Assembly (NCBI GenBank): GCA_900074885.1
Contig: FJUW01000095.1
Location: 27,646 to 91,645 of the forward strand
Source of the DNA: Rhynchosporium graminicola
Taxonomy: Eukaryota > Ascomycota > Leotiomycetes > Helotiales > Ploettnerulaceae
Length of the DNA stretch: 64,000 nucleotides
Reading direction: 5' to 3'
Shown here: positions 11,955 to 23,587 of the stretch, in pieces
How positions within the stretch are numbered: position 1 is the first letter of the stretch
Layout: every line of letters starts with the position of its first letter
Program-made: the position numbers and the translations under genes
Notes under the pieces: generated by a model
The model's input: the letters and a program-made list of their open reading frames with translations, nothing else
Database searches by the model: none
What the model was told of the DNA's origin: nothing

Positions 11955-14092
11955 ATGGCCGAGACTACAAATGCCGAGATCCAAGAAAGATTCGAGTCAG
12001 CAGGTGGCAAGCTAGAAGACGATGTGCTGGCTGAACTGCAATCAATCATGCGCCTGCATACAATCGACGTCGAGGAGCTCTGGTACAAATGGGAATCGTA
12101 CAGTATGAAGATGGGCTCGGACGATATGAAACTGAACATTGAGACTGCGAGGGCTCTTAAGAAAGATGTGCAGGACGCCTTGGAACGCGACAGCCGGTCT
12201 AAACAGCATCTCCAATCGAACAAGCGTGCAGTTGCTACCCCGAGGAGTGCTGCGCACAATGGAGATGTGTTTGGAATGTGAGATTATACCGTTTTGTTAA
12301 ATAGAGGAACTAGCTGATTAATCTAGTTTGGATGGCATGGTGCCAAATACTCCAAGATCAGGAACGAACAGAGCCAGCGGTAATGCAAAACGCAAATTCG
12401 AAACTCCTTCCATGTCGAGAGTGAAAGCAGAGCCGGCAAGCAGCCCTCCAGAATTCAAGACACCCTATAAGCCAGGAGAGCACTCAGGTGCAGCGTACGT
12501 GTGATGCCTCATAGAAATGTGCAAATCCTAATGGGTATGCAGTGTTCCCTTCCATGATCGAAAGAACGCAGGACAAGCAGTGGAAGTGTTGAACGACCAC
12601 CTGAAAGTGCCAGAACCTCCCATGGCACCTTTCTCTGAACCTCGAATCAAGCTCACGGCGAATTCCGACATGAAGAAACTATCCTATAAGCCTATGGCTA
12701 TGAAATCTTCAGAAGCCTCGGAAATACTGGACGACAAAATAGACGAGTTCATGCAATTAATTCAGACACACCACAAACTCGACGACTCTGAGTTTGGAAG
12801 TGCTGCAAGCCAAAGCACCAACGAGATAGTAGCAGTAGGAAGGATAGCCTCAGACTCATTAGTAGGAAAACTCAACGCATCCTCCTTGGTTTTAGAGACA
12901 TCGCGAAGGATGGGAGCGGGGTTGAGAATACCTTTAAAAGTTGACGCTCTCCCTGGCTTCCAGTTCTTCCCTGGTCAGATAGTAGCATTGAAAGGGATCA
13001 ATGCTTCAGGCGAGAATTTTGCTGTAAGCCAGATACTGGAAGCTCCGTTATTACCTGGCGCTGCCTCGACACCAGCTGGACTCGAAGCACATATCCAAAG
13101 ACTGAGAGGAGGTCCTGATGCTATGCATTCCGATGAAGAGCCATCACCGTTGACTATACTGCTTGGAGCTGGGCCATACACAGCAGACGACAACTTGGAC
13201 TTCGAGCCTCTACATGCTCTCTGTAGCCAAGCAGCCGATTCATATGCAGATGCCCTAATTCTGACAGGACCATTCCTAGATATCGACCATCCCCTTATTG
13301 CTTCCGGCGATTTCGATCTACCCGAGGAAGCCATGGCCGAACCAGACGCCGCTACCATGACTACCGTCTTCAAATACCTAATTTCACCTGCCTTCATTCA
13401 GCTCGTGGCCGCCAATCCACACATCACCATCCTACTAATACCCTCTGTCAAAGATGTAATCAACAAACACGTCTCCTGGCCCCAAGAACCCTTTCCAAAG
13501 GCAGGTCTTGGCCTCCCAAAATCTGTCAAGATAATAGGAAACCCAATGACACTTTCCCTGAACGAAATCGCATTAGGAATCTCCTCGCAAGATATACTCA
13601 CCGAACTCAGATCCTCGGAAGTTATCGGGGGCAGACCTAAGGAACCTTCGGTGCTTGCTAGATTACCAACGTATCTCATTGAGCAGAGGAACTTCTTTCC
13701 TTTGTTCCCACCTGTAGATAGAGAGAGTTTGCCGAAGACGGGGACGGCGAGTGGTGTTCCCACGGGTGCTATGCTGGATACTAGTTATTTGAAGCTGGGA
13801 GAGATGTTTAATGTGCGGCCGGATGTTTTGATCGTGCCTAGTGCTCTACCTCCTTTTGCAAAGGTGATGACTCCCTTCTCCATAAATCTCAGAGGTTCAC
13901 AAATACTGACTTCACCAGGTTGTGGAAGGTGTTCTCGTTATCAACCCTGGATACCTTTCAAAACGTAAAGCTGCGGGTACTTATACTAAGATGACCATTA
14001 TGCCAGCTTCTTTAGCAGATGAGGACAGAGGTTCTTCAGTCCTGGCTCATAAGGTATTTGAAAGGGCGCGGGTGGATATTATCAGGATATGA
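11955..14092 (+). CDS. POL12: DNA polymerase alpha-primase subunit B
   Basis: Four exons: 11955-12277, 12327-12494, 12543-13863 and 13919-14092, with three introns of 48-55 nt at GT/AG sites, giving 661 residues, the usual length. An N-terminal helical region is followed by a linker with SPPEFKTPYKPGEH and the conserved VPFHDRKNAGQ. Next come the OB-fold region (LETSRRMGAGLRIPL, FFPGQIVALKG) and the inactive calcineurin-like phosphoesterase domain (ILLGAGPYTADDNL, ALILTGPFLDIDHPL, ILLIPSVKDV). The C-terminal exon supplies VVEGVLVINPGYLSKRKAAG and ends with an amphipathic FERARVDIIRI. The B subunit tethers the polymerase alpha catalytic subunit to primase and links it to the replisome during initiation of DNA synthesis in the nucleus. 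Start chosen at the ATG that begins the conserved N-terminus; an upstream extension has no ATG. Confidence 0.95.
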
Positions 14093-14472
14093 TTTTGCAT
14101 GAAATAGTGCACAGAGGGATTCGTTAAAGTAGGTGGTCTACGACGCAGGATTCGGCGTTGTGGTCTGGCATGTTGGAGTCATGAGCAATGAACATGCTAG
14201 GCTGGATACTTGTTGGAAATTCGGTTTTGACGAAGCGAGAATCTACCCACGTACTCGCACTAAAGCCATGGGATGCTTGTGTGACTCTAAAGTAGTGCCT
14301 CTCAAACGTGTTCTGTAATTAACATTCAATATCATGAAAATGTTCCAGGGCAGACATTACTAACCAGATTTTTTAAGAGGTGGAAATACGAACGTAATAG
14401 GGACGTCTTTGCTGAAGGTGACAATTTTACATAGCCCGAAGGGCGCTTCAGATATCTTGATTTACATAAATG
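14093..14472. other. Convergent 3' intergenic region (POL12 / MFAP1)
   Basis: 380 bases between two convergent genes; expected to hold both 3' UTRs. A 61-codon open frame at 14133-14318 has no recognisable content. Confidence 0.5.
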
Positions 14473-15870
14473 CTACCTCGAATCTACTCTTCTGCGCTTA
14501 TCGCTTTCGTATCGATCTCCATCCCTCGATGTGCTTCGTTTCCTACGATATCTCTCTTCTCCATCTCGTCTAGGTGGCCTTGATCTTGATGGTGATCCTG
14601 ACCTATCTCTTCCAGGCCGGTACGTATCGACATCTCTCGGCCTTTCACGAGCGCCTTCATCACGCATTGATTTCGGCCCCTCAGGTGCGCCAGTGACTTT
14701 TTTCCGGTCAGCAACTGGCATGCTATTCGCACCGCTTGCACCAGCTCCAGCTCGATCTCGGTCTCGATCAGACATGAAACGCTCGTCGGTGTTGAAGCCC
14801 ATACCCCCATCCCGCGGTCTGTCATCGAATTGGCCCCATTTCCCCGTATCTTCGCTCTTAAGATCCTTGTATTTCGTAGCACCTTTCTTTCCTAACTTTG
14901 TCATATCCCTCATCTGTAGCGCTTGAGGCAGTAACTCGCGATCCACATCATCCGCAAACCTCGAGCCCATAATATCCCGCTGACCCAAACCCTGAGCTTC
15001 GGCATCATCCTGGTAAAAAGCACCTTTGTGGTAGTACTTTTGCATGAATTCCATCTTGCCTTTCCCGTCTCTCTCCTGTTTCTGCTTTGCGATGAACTCA
15101 TCATCCTCTCGTTTCCTCTCCTCTTCAGTCAGATTTTTCCTCCGCTCCACCTCTTCCAATTCCTTCTCACGTTGCTCAATCGCCTCCCTCTCCCTCTTGA
15201 TCCTCTTCAACTCTCTTAACTTCCATGCCGCGTATTCCGCATCTGGATCAACACCATCTTCATCATCAACCTCATCAAGCGCCTCTTCGTCATCCCAATT
15301 CTTCTTTCCAGCTGCACGAGCAGCAATGTCCTTCCTAATCTGCTCCTCCACAATCTCATCCGCAGCTTCCTTCTTCCTCTTCTCCTCCTCAGCGGCTATC
15401 TCATCTTCCGTACGCGTATCTTCAGGTTTATTACCTTGTATCGCATTCCTCTTGTCCTTCTTAATAAAGGTAGGACGCATCAATACCCTCCTGGGCGCCT
15501 CATCCTCACTACTCTCTTCCTCTTCACTTCCACTCTCTTCCTCACTTCCCTCTTCACTATCATCCTCTTCCTCTTCTGTAACGAATCCCTCTTCCTCTTT
15601 CGCTTTCAGTGCTTTTTCTTCCTCGATCCTGGCAGCTTCTTTCGCAGCTGCAATCTTTCGCCGCTCATTGAGATCGACTTTGCTGAGATTGCTGGTGATT
15701 CCACCTGCTGTGGAGACTTTTGGCGGAACGGAGATCTTGGAGGGCGCGGCTGCGGTAGAGGTTTCGTCGTCGCTGGCGTCTGAGTCGGAGGAATCTGCTT
15801 CTTCTACTACCTTCCCAGGTCTATGTCGAGGTGCCTGAACAGGGTTCGCGGTCATGCGTATAGGTGGCAT
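14473..15870 (-). CDS. Spliceosomal B-complex protein, MFAP1 family
   Basis: Single-exon gene of 465 residues. The start is placed at MPPIRMTANPVQAPRH because the conserved N-terminus begins there; the frame extends 27 codons upstream, which I treat as leader. The protein is highly charged with long Glu/Lys/Arg helices. The MFAP1 C-terminal signature is visible: AAWKLRELKRIKREREAIEQ, LTEEERKREDDEF, MEFMQKYYHKGAFYQDD, then DIMGSRFADDVDRELLPQ and YKDLKSEDTGKWGQF. The tail is an Arg/Ser/Asp-rich stretch. MFAP1 is a nuclear component of the precatalytic spliceosome needed for pre-mRNA splicing. Confidence 0.92.
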   Translation of the reverse strand: MPPIRMTANPVQAPRHRPGKVVEEADSSDSDASDDETSTAAAPSKISVPPKVSTAGGITSNLSKVDLNERRKIAAAKEAARIEEEKALKAKEEEGFVTEEEEDDSEEGSEEESGSEEEESSEDEAPRRVLMRPTFIKKDKRNAIQGNKPEDTRTEDEIAAEEEKRKKEAADEIVEEQIRKDIAARAAGKKNWDDEEALDEVDDEDGVDPDAEYAAWKLRELKRIKREREAIEQREKELEEVERRKNLTEEERKREDDEFIAKQKQERDGKGKMEFMQKYYHKGAFYQDDAEAQGLGQRDIMGSRFADDVDRELLPQALQMRDMTKLGKKGATKYKDLKSEDTGKWGQFDDRPRDGGMGFNTDERFMSDRDRDRAGAGASGANSMPVADRKKVTGAPEGPKSMRDEGARERPRDVDTYRPGRDRSGSPSRSRPPRRDGEERYRRKRSTSRDGDRYESDKRRRVDSR

Positions 15871-16376
15871 AATGGCGATCAGGTTGTGTTGTGGTTGAAG
15901 CGCAAGTTGGGGAAGTAGAAGCTCTTGATGTATAAGTTTTAAAGTCGACAAGGCTGAAAGCTATGATGGATTGAGTTAGGCTTCCCGCTGCGCATACAGG
16001 GATGTGAATTGGGACAAGGCGGACGAGGTGCCTCGGAGGAAAATATGCGCCTCGAAATCGATGAAAACTGTATAATTGTATTAGAATGAGCAAGCATTGG
16101 TATAACCTTCGAGATTGGAAAAACGGATGAGTGAATGAGGCAACAAATCTCACACGAATTCAAGTAATGAGCGAAGTGTCACTTGACGAATATGTGAATG
16201 ATTGATTGTGCTGAAGAGCGTAAAGTGTATTACTACTGTACTTGCAATCTTCGAAAATGACCCTACACTATCAATATCTGACAGAATCTATATACCAAAC
16301 GCCCGAATTTATGACTTTTGAAATTCCAAAGCCATAGCCATTACGCCATCCGGATGCAAATCGTAAACTCGTAAGC
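15871..16376. other. Intergenic between MFAP1 promoter and ALB1 3' end
   Basis: About 500 bases between two minus-strand genes. Short open frames of 74 and 110 codons on the minus strand show no domain. Expected to contain the MFAP1 promoter and ALB1 terminator. Confidence 0.45.
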
Positions 16377-16998
16377 TCATAGAATCTCGTCCTCATCAGC
16401 TGGCAAAGGCACCGACTTTGCAGCCTCAACATCTTCCATATCAACCTCATCGGTGGTAGCTTTAGCGGGTCCCTCGACCTGAAGATCTTCCTCCATCTCC
16501 TCAGCATCCTGCCAGTCCTCGTCCTCCTTCGCCTTCTCCTTCTCCAAGGCTAATGCCGCATCTCTCTCCTTCTGGGCTATGATCTTCTTATTCTGTTCTT
16601 CCCAAGCCTTCGCTCTCTCCTGAACAGTCCTAGCACGATCCCGGCTCTTCTCTATCCTGATCTCCTTCTTGTCGATAACCGCCTCAGCACGATCCAGTCC
16701 CTTCTCCTGCCGCCTTTTTGCCTTTGCGCTCAGAACAGATTTCCTGCCATTCTTGGATTTTTTTGATATTCCGGCACCTTGATGGATCGCTAAGACAGAC
16801 GCCCGTTGGTTCTTTGTCGTCGTGGGAGGCTTGATATCTTTTAGGGATTTGTCTGTGTCGATTGAAGGAGAGGATGCTCGTTTGGCTGCGCGAGAGTGCA
16901 CTGAAGTGGCTAGAATGCCATTAGCACGTATTACAGTCATGGCCCTTGGACTGAACTTTACCACCCTTCTTCCCCTTTATTGGCGCTGTTTTTGCCAT
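16377..16998 (-). CDS. ALB1: Ribosome biogenesis factor Alb1
   Basis: Two exons, 16998-16962 and 16909-16377, giving 189 residues. Exon 1 encodes MAKTAPIKGKKGG; the intron has a GTAAAG donor, a GCTAAT branch-like element and a CTAG acceptor. Exon 2 begins ATSVHSRAAKR followed by ASSPSIDTDKSLKDIK, the Alb1 signature, then basic coiled-coil sequence (SKKSKNGRKSVLSAKAKRR, RAKAWEEQNKKI) and an acidic C-terminus. Alb1 with Arx1 shuttles on pre-60S particles between nucleolus and cytoplasm. A second acceptor 9 nt downstream (TTCAG) keeps the frame and would remove three residues. A reading without the intron would start at GTG and lose the conserved MAKTAPIK start, so the spliced model is preferred. 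Confidence 0.88.
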
Positions 16999-17789
16999 TG
17001 TGTGAATGTGGTGATTGTTCTGGATGTGGGGATTGCGAGGCTACTCTTTACAGGTAGAAATTCTCAAAGTCTCGGCAAAAGATCTGACGGCATCCCGCTG
17101 AACCCCAAGCTATAAGTAATTCGTCTTGGTCTCCAACGAAGCAATTAAATTTGATCTCGTGGAAACCCTTTTATCTAAGGGCTTAATATCAGCAAAGTCA
17201 TTTCAAGAATCTTATAACTCTAAAGCAACTTTCAAGTGACATTCTGTAATATTTTCATGACTTGGTATCGACTTTGCGATATCAACTGTCTATATTGATG
17301 TCCAGCAGGGAAGTATCAGTTCTTTTCTTTTTAGTCTAGATCTCGAGTGTTTGAAGTCTTCTAGCACTTTCATAACTCCAGTGAATATTCAATAAAGTCC
17401 TCGACCGTGTGTATGGCTTTATCATTCAGGTAGAGTCCTCAAAATCGAATTCAGAGTATATCCCAAGTACTGCCCCTGTACTTCTCTTCGTGCCTTCAAA
17501 TATTTTACAATGTCTAGTCCTTTTACCTTTCTTGGAATTTAAATGTTCTAAGTAGAGTTATGTTATAAGTACTTTCGTAACTTTGAATACTGCGGAGTTT
17601 CGCTTTGGACGAGTTTGTCTAGCCTTGCGCCTCACATGCCAACGGAACACCTGCCACACAAGAGCTTTATTCCAAAACTCGCAGTCGCGACCGACTTCAT
17701 TCACAAATCTTATAAAGCTTCAGAACAGAATCGCGACATCGAAATTCTTCCCAAACTGCCATGTTATTATCGAGGCTACATGCATTATC
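16999..17789. other. Divergent promoter region, ALB1 / deubiquitinase
   Basis: About 790 bases between head-to-head genes. No other gene seen. An in-frame ATG at 17583 could extend the deubiquitinase N-terminus by 69 residues, but the added sequence is not conserved-looking. Confidence 0.5.
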
Positions 17790-19945
17790 ATGAGTCCCTC
17801 CGATTCGCTGAAGGACCTATTCGATGGTGACCCAGATCTTTACGAAGATTATCACCAGGACTTCTCCCAGGGCATTATCAAACCCTCAAATTGGCTAGGA
17901 ATAGTCGTCGCTCTCATCATTTTTGGCATCCCCATAGTCTACCAAATACTACACGTTCTCGATTACGACGTTTTACCTTTGCTAGAGCTCTTATGGAACG
18001 CACTGGTCTACATAACGCCATCGCAACTTCTCGATGCAGTTGAATATCACCAGAACCCTCTGCGACTTACGAATCCATCGTTGAAGAACACGAGAACACA
18101 TGCGGAAAAGAGTGAAGTGATGCGGCGTGTCCTTGGTATGGATATTCCCGGGGGCATCATAGAGTCGGTTACGCAAGCCGGAAGAAGAAGGCTTTCAATA
18201 CTGCCAGGACTCAACTTGTAGGCAATGGCGGAGCTCAAAATCCTCTCCTGAACGTCTCAAGTAAATCTTGAGACATGGATATGGCGTTTACTGACTCTAT
18301 CTCTAGGACCACACAAGGAGATGGAAGGCCGGCGGGCTTGGGCAACTGGGATAATTCTTGCTATCAGAACAGCGTCCTCCAAGGGCTGGCGTCGCTGGAT
18401 TCGTTACCGGAATATCTTACAAGTTCTACGGTTGACGATTCGGTAGAGGTAGATGATGAGGATGTGGATAAGCCGGATATGAAGATGGCAGAGGCTTTGC
18501 GAGGATTAATAGCGACACTGAAAGATCCTGCGAACAATGGGAGGCGGATATGGACACCCGCGACATTGAAGAATATGAGTAGCTGGCAACAGCAAGATGC
18601 ACAAGAGTACTTCTCGAAGGTACTGGACGAGATCGATAAAGAGGTAGGGACGAGTGCCAGATCTTCCCGTTCCTCTCGGGGGTTTGAATCGGAGGGTTCC
18701 TCGGAACCTAGTTCACAGAGGCAGGAGGCTCCATCATTATCATCGTTTCGGAATCCTCTCGAAGGTCTAATCGCGCAACGCGTAGGTTGTATGCAATGCG
18801 GTTACTCGGAGGGACTTTCCATGATCCCATTCAACTGCTTGACAGTGCCTTTGACGAGGTCGTGGGAATGTAACGTCTCAGAATGTTTGGACGAGTACAC
18901 CAAACTCGAGCTGATAGAAGGTGTCGAGTGTGGCAAGTGTACGCTGCTAAAGTATCGAAGACTACTCACACTTCTCGTTGACAAGGAAAAGTCGTCTGAA
19001 TCATCGGAAGGAGCCTTAAAGAAGGTCGTCGACAGATTGATAGCGATTGAGACTGCGTTAGAGGAGGACGACTATGAAGAGAGAACGCTGGCAAATGAAC
19101 TCACCATTCCTTCTAAGAACCGGACCTCTTCTACCAAGTCTCGACAAGCGGTCATTGCCCGACCTCCGAAGTCACTAGTTGTTCACTTTAATCGGAGTCT
19201 CTTCGATGAGATGACAGGCGAGCTGAAAAAGAATCTTTCGCATGTCAGATTTCCCCGAGTCCTGGACCTTGGGCCATGGTGTCTAGGCAGCTCGGGATCG
19301 ACTGAAGATGTAATGACTGAAGAATGGTTACTGAATCCAGACAAGCCTATGATTGCCAGCACCAGGCGAACTTCAAGACTTCATGGTCCAATGTACGAAC
19401 TCCGAGCTGTGGTAACCCATTATGGAAGGCACGAAAACGGGCATTATGTGTGCTACAAGAAATCTTATGTGTCGGAACCAGAAGATGCAAGTGACAGCAA
19501 AGAAACTCAGCGCAAAGATCAATGGTGGAAACTAAGCGATGATGAAGTCACGAAAGCAAGCGAAGACAACGTTCTTGGTCAAGGAGGTGTATTCATGCTT
19601 TTCTACGATTGCATTGAACCTGGAACTATCAATACTCCAGAGCCTGAGAAGCCAGAAGTGTCTCATACTACCTCTTTGGAAGAAGAGGTATCGATTACAA
19701 CACCATCCAGTCAAATTACCGAAGATCTCATCCTGCCCGACTTGATTTTGGCTGCTTCAACTCCTCTACCTGACACAGATGATGATGATCTTTCCGAAAG
19801 CGATGACCAGAAGTCCATTTGCGAAGATTACCAGCCTGCAAAGGCAATCATGGTTACCCCTTACGTACATAAAGCCGGCAAAGATTCTACAAAAAATGGA
19901 GGGCAGAAGCTTATGTCACCTGACGGCTCTCTTGTGATGGTTTAG
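17790..19945 (+). CDS. Membrane-anchored ubiquitin-specific protease (Ubp1/USP30-like)
   Basis: Two exons, 17790-18217 and 18307-19945 (89-nt intron, GTAGGC..TCTAG), 688 residues. An N-terminal hydrophobic segment (about residues 34-55, NWLGIVVALIIFGIPIVYQI) precedes the USP domain, the layout of yeast Ubp1 and animal USP30. The Cys box is GLGNWDNSCYQNSVLQGL with catalytic Cys near 161; QQQDAQEYFSKVLDEID follows. Zinc-ribbon CxxC pairs are CMQC and CGKC. The His box YGRHENGHYVCY puts the catalytic His near 522, and WWKLSDDEV with GGVFMLFYD closes the fold. It should remove ubiquitin from membrane-associated substrates, facing the cytosol. The Cys box is unusual in having WDNS where most USPs have xGNT. 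The C-terminus is an acidic, low-complexity tail. Without splicing exon 1 ends in a stop just after the donor, so the two pieces could be mistaken for separate genes. Confidence 0.9.
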
Positions 19946-22159
19946 CAGATAGATTGTTGGGGTTTTATGCTGTTACGATGCTGGCACATGTGCTATTGAT
20001 GAACGGAATGAAAAATGACATGTATTTCTAGCAAGGCGTTAGGTGACAGGTGTCGGGTGCCGCCTGCTGGCGAGCTTTGTATCGGTATTCCGTCTTACCT
20101 AAGAGTGATGATATCAAGGTCGCGACTTGAATTGAAAGTCGCGAATACCTCACAGGACATTACGTGAAAAGATATTTGAAAGTCATATAAATCCTTAGTT
20201 ACTTTACGTCAGTGACAAGTTCACAACGAGTTTCCAGATCACTCCTGGACAGATCTGCCTCGCCTCGATAGGGTTTTGTTGTGGGCAAGAAAAGAGCAGT
20301 TCGACCGTCCACTGTTGCTATCTTCTGCCTCGCTTCTTGGATCCTGAAGCTTCAGCTCCTTCAATCGCAACGAGTCGCAATCCCTCTTTCGTCACCCACT
20401 TGTCCGCCAACGCCTCATGGAGAAAAACGGATACTGTCCTGGCTTGTAAACCAATCCCCTTCTTTGACCTCGCAAACTCTTTTCGAAATCAAAGATTGGA
20501 TCTATATCTTCAGAGACGTTCGCCCAATTTTCATCCTTAAATTCCTTCAGCAGGTAATTAAGCGTCATGAAAGTGCCTGTCCTCCCAATTCAGCGCTACA
20601 GTGTATGATTCTAGATGGCAATACACCGTTCAAGCGAGTAAGGTAAGTGAAGCCAAGGTTTGCGTTTGAAAAGGAGTCATCTTGATCACAACCAACAGAA
20701 GCAATTATATCTGCTTCGGCTTGTGAAAGGTCTACGTCGGTGTCGGCCCAGGCCTTGAAAGCTACTGCTATACCACCCTCGCTTCCATGACTACATCCTC
20801 ACGTAGTGTCCCGATCTGCAATTCTCTGACTTCGGAGGACAGGGCCGTAAACCGCTTTACTTTACAGACTATAATCTCATGTTCGCTAGACACGTCGTCG
20901 AATGGGCGTGATAACATGCAGCAGCAAAAACTCGCCGAATAGCAAATACATTATTTTCTGTTTCTGTTCCTGTTCCTGTTCCTGTTCCTGTTCCAAGACA
21001 GCTGGAGTACGTATGGGCGGTCATGTGTTGACGCAGCACGATCACTGGACACCTCCGCTTCAACACTTTAGGAGACTTGTAAAATGTCGACGTCGGCATT
21101 AGCAGGCACACACTATCAAGAATTTTTATGTGAAGTGAGCAAGCTAACGAAGTGAGTTTCAGAAGCTGAGTTTTGCGAGATTCGAGTAATTTACGACATT
21201 GCAAACTCAGTAATGCCAATTGGATGTTGCCAATTCGGTAGAAACGAATGTGCATTAAGCAGCAGATGGGCGCGCGAATCTAGAACACTGTGTATACGTG
21301 CAAAAATAACAAGAATCTGGCTGTTATGGAGATATTGGGTGCACATGACGCTATGGTTGGGTTTGTAGGTAGGTACTGATCTTGATGAGTTGACCTGTTA
21401 AGGAGCGAGCCCAAAGCCGAGGACGCTGCTTAAAGCGGCGTCAGTGCGAGGCTGCCAAGTGAAGTAGAGAAAGGCAATTTGATGGGAAATTCCGTCTGCC
21501 CAGACCAACACCAAGAGTCCAAGGACGTGTACACTACTCACCACACGGTACGCGGACAAGAATCTCTCCCTTTACGAATCATGATGCCTGGTTATTTTCA
21601 TATTGTCTTGAGCTCGAAGCTGCCCAGCGATGCCAGCGGGTGCTGATTACCATTAGGGGCCACAAGACTCTTGTATATTCAGACCACATGCAGCGGCATG
21701 AATTACCCGGGAGTCTTTGAGTTTTCGAATTGCAGCAAGGCGCTTGAAGACACATTTGGTCTTGTTGTCTCTTCTCAGCCTCGAGTCAAGATCTTGGGGG
21801 CGTGTCCACAGTTCTTATGCTGAGGCAAGGCGCCGGTGAGGTCCAAGGAGGCTGACAGCATCCAAGGCATGCCTGACTGAGTGCCAATGCTTGCATTGCT
21901 GGCTCTTGCTTCATCGTCCAATGAGAGCGAGCTTGTGGTTTCTTGTCCTATGGAAATAAGACCCTGTCGCGTCCCAATTTGAAACTCCACCAGAAGCCAA
22001 GCAGAATCCAAGCCCGGCATATCGGCCGCAGCGAGCTCGCTCCCAAGATCTCCGACAGACATAATAATAACCCTATTTCCTCCCGTTTCTTCGAGAATAT
22101 GACCTCTAATTGTATCTTTATCCGAGCCAAGCGACAGCCGCGACCCAGTATTCAGAACA
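19946..22159. other. Intergenic, 2.2 kb
   Basis: No supported gene. An open frame at 20281-20646 lacks an ATG start and any domain. A hexanucleotide microsatellite lies at 20957-20994. Confidence 0.5.
20957..20994. repeat. (TTCCTG)n-type hexanucleotide microsatellite
   Basis: About five to six copies of tgttcc/ttcctg in a row with one imperfect unit at the left edge. Intergenic. Confidence 0.9.
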
Positions 22160-22936
22160 ATGGGCATACGCTACGGAAACAGAGCCCTGCTGCATGCATG
22201 TCTGCTATCTATCTTCGCAATTCAGAAATCAGCCGCGGCTCTAGCCTTCACAAATCCGTCATTAGCTGGTTTGACTGCCGGGGTCCCATATAATCTGAGT
22301 TGGTCTGGAGCCGCGGGGACGACAACTCTGACTCTCCAAACTGGGACGGGGAACAGTTTCGATGATGTAGAAATCATTGCCAGTAAGCACCAACCTACTA
22401 AACTAATTCGGAATTACATCGCTAACGTGCTGGCAGGCGGTATTCAACAATCATTCCTAGTTTGGACGCTTCCCTCAACTATTCCAACGGGGCAATATAT
22501 CATCCAACTCAAAGACAACTTGTCAGCAGAAACAATCAATTCGGGTGCTTTTCAAGTACAGGCCCCGACAGAGACGAGCAAAGTAGTTACTGCTAATGAT
22601 CCATTGCCACCACTTGAATCGCAAGATGCCGAACCGCATCCCCACCGGCCAGCGCCTTCTCATCCCAACATCTCACTTACCGCTAAGATCGGAGTAGCAG
22701 TCGGCTCGGTGACCTTGACGCTGCTGGTGATTGGAATTGTCGTTTTTTATCGACGACGGCACAGAGATCCAGTGGAGAGGATGTCTAGGAGCCTAAGTTC
22801 TGACCCGTTTCTAAATGATGGAGTGAAGACGCCGTCGGAGATGGGAATGTTCGAACCCAGGCGACCTGAGCCTGTAGAGCTGGAACGAGGACGAAGGGAT
22901 CGGTCTGGGGAGAGAATTATTGAGAGGTGGAGCTGA
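22160..22936 (+). CDS. Kre9/Knh1-like single-pass membrane protein
   Basis: Start ATG at 22160 opens a signal peptide (ALLHACLLSIFAIQKSAAA). The ectodomain has ALAFTNPSLAGLTAGVPYNL, a beta-rich module ending with PTGQYIIQLKDN and INSGAFQV, matching the Kre9/Knh1 N-terminal family found in fungal wall and GPI proteins. A transmembrane helix (AKIGVAVGSVTLTLLVIGIV) is followed by RRRH and a charged cytoplasmic tail. A probable 54-nt intron lies at 22383-22436: GTAAGC donor, GCTAAC branch site, GGCAG acceptor. It is a multiple of three without a stop, so unspliced RNA also stays open. The spliced product is 240 residues and joins EIIASGIQQSFLVWTLP, which fits the fold better than the 258-residue read-through. 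Likely a cell-surface sensor or wall-associated protein. Confidence 0.8.
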   Translation: MGIRYGNRALLHACLLSIFAIQKSAAALAFTNPSLAGLTAGVPYNLSWSGAAGTTTLTLQTGTGNSFDDVEIIASKHQPTKLIRNYIANVLAGGIQQSFLVWTLPSTIPTGQYIIQLKDNLSAETINSGAFQVQAPTETSKVVTANDPLPPLESQDAEPHPHRPAPSHPNISLTAKIGVAVGSVTLTLLVIGIVVFYRRRHRDPVERMSRSLSSDPFLNDGVKTPSEMGMFEPRRPEPVELERGRRDRSGERIIERWS

Positions 22937-23587
22937 CGTTGGCACCATTAGTCGAAGATAGATTCTGTAACGATATTTTTTATGCTGCATTGCAGGGAGT
23001 CGATTGGGATGGCGTCACGTGTATAATTTTACATTCGGTTCAAGCGTGGCATGATATCTGGTTAGGGTATCTGCCAATAGATGGGAAGCGGACTTTGACT
23101 GCCAGTCAACAGCAATGAGCTTGGTGTGGATTACATTTTATATACCCTTCAGACGAACTGGCTGTTGGCCAGGCGTATCGCAATAATTCAAAGCTCGAAA
23201 TTCATTATACAAATACGAAATCAGTCTAGCGTAACCCAATACCATAGTCGAGCGCTATGTTGGATCGCTATTTTAACCTCCGAACCATCTGCTCTTTTAC
23301 CTAGGTCTATCCCTCACCTGTCCCCTCATCAGACGGGTAAAACTTACCCCTGCACAACTTCACACTTTTGGTCCGCATCTGGCGCCCCCAGTCGGGCGTG
23401 CCCTTTCACTGTTATACTTGTCCTAGTAAAATATTGATCGCGCACGCATTCCCAAAAATGAATATGATGGCACTCAATGAATGATTTCCATTCAAAGTGA
23501 AGTTCTATGGACGTATGAGCATACCGTCCAATAGTTAAATAGGGACCCAACAGTATGACCTTGACCTAAGAACTAGTAAAATTCCCT
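22937..23587. other. Intergenic, convergent
   Basis: About 650 bases between convergent genes; only short unrecognised open frames (63-103 codons). Confidence 0.45.

Noticed and set aside
14133..14318. Possible extra 3' exon of POL12
   Set aside because: POL12 ends properly with its conserved terminal helix and TGA at 14,090; the downstream frame has no family resemblance.
15044..15838. 264-codon Ser-rich plus-strand frame
   Set aside because: Antisense shadow of the Glu/Asp/Lys-rich MFAP1 coding sequence.
20281..20646. 121-codon plus-strand frame
   Set aside because: Begins with GTG, no signal or domain, and no splice partner apparent.
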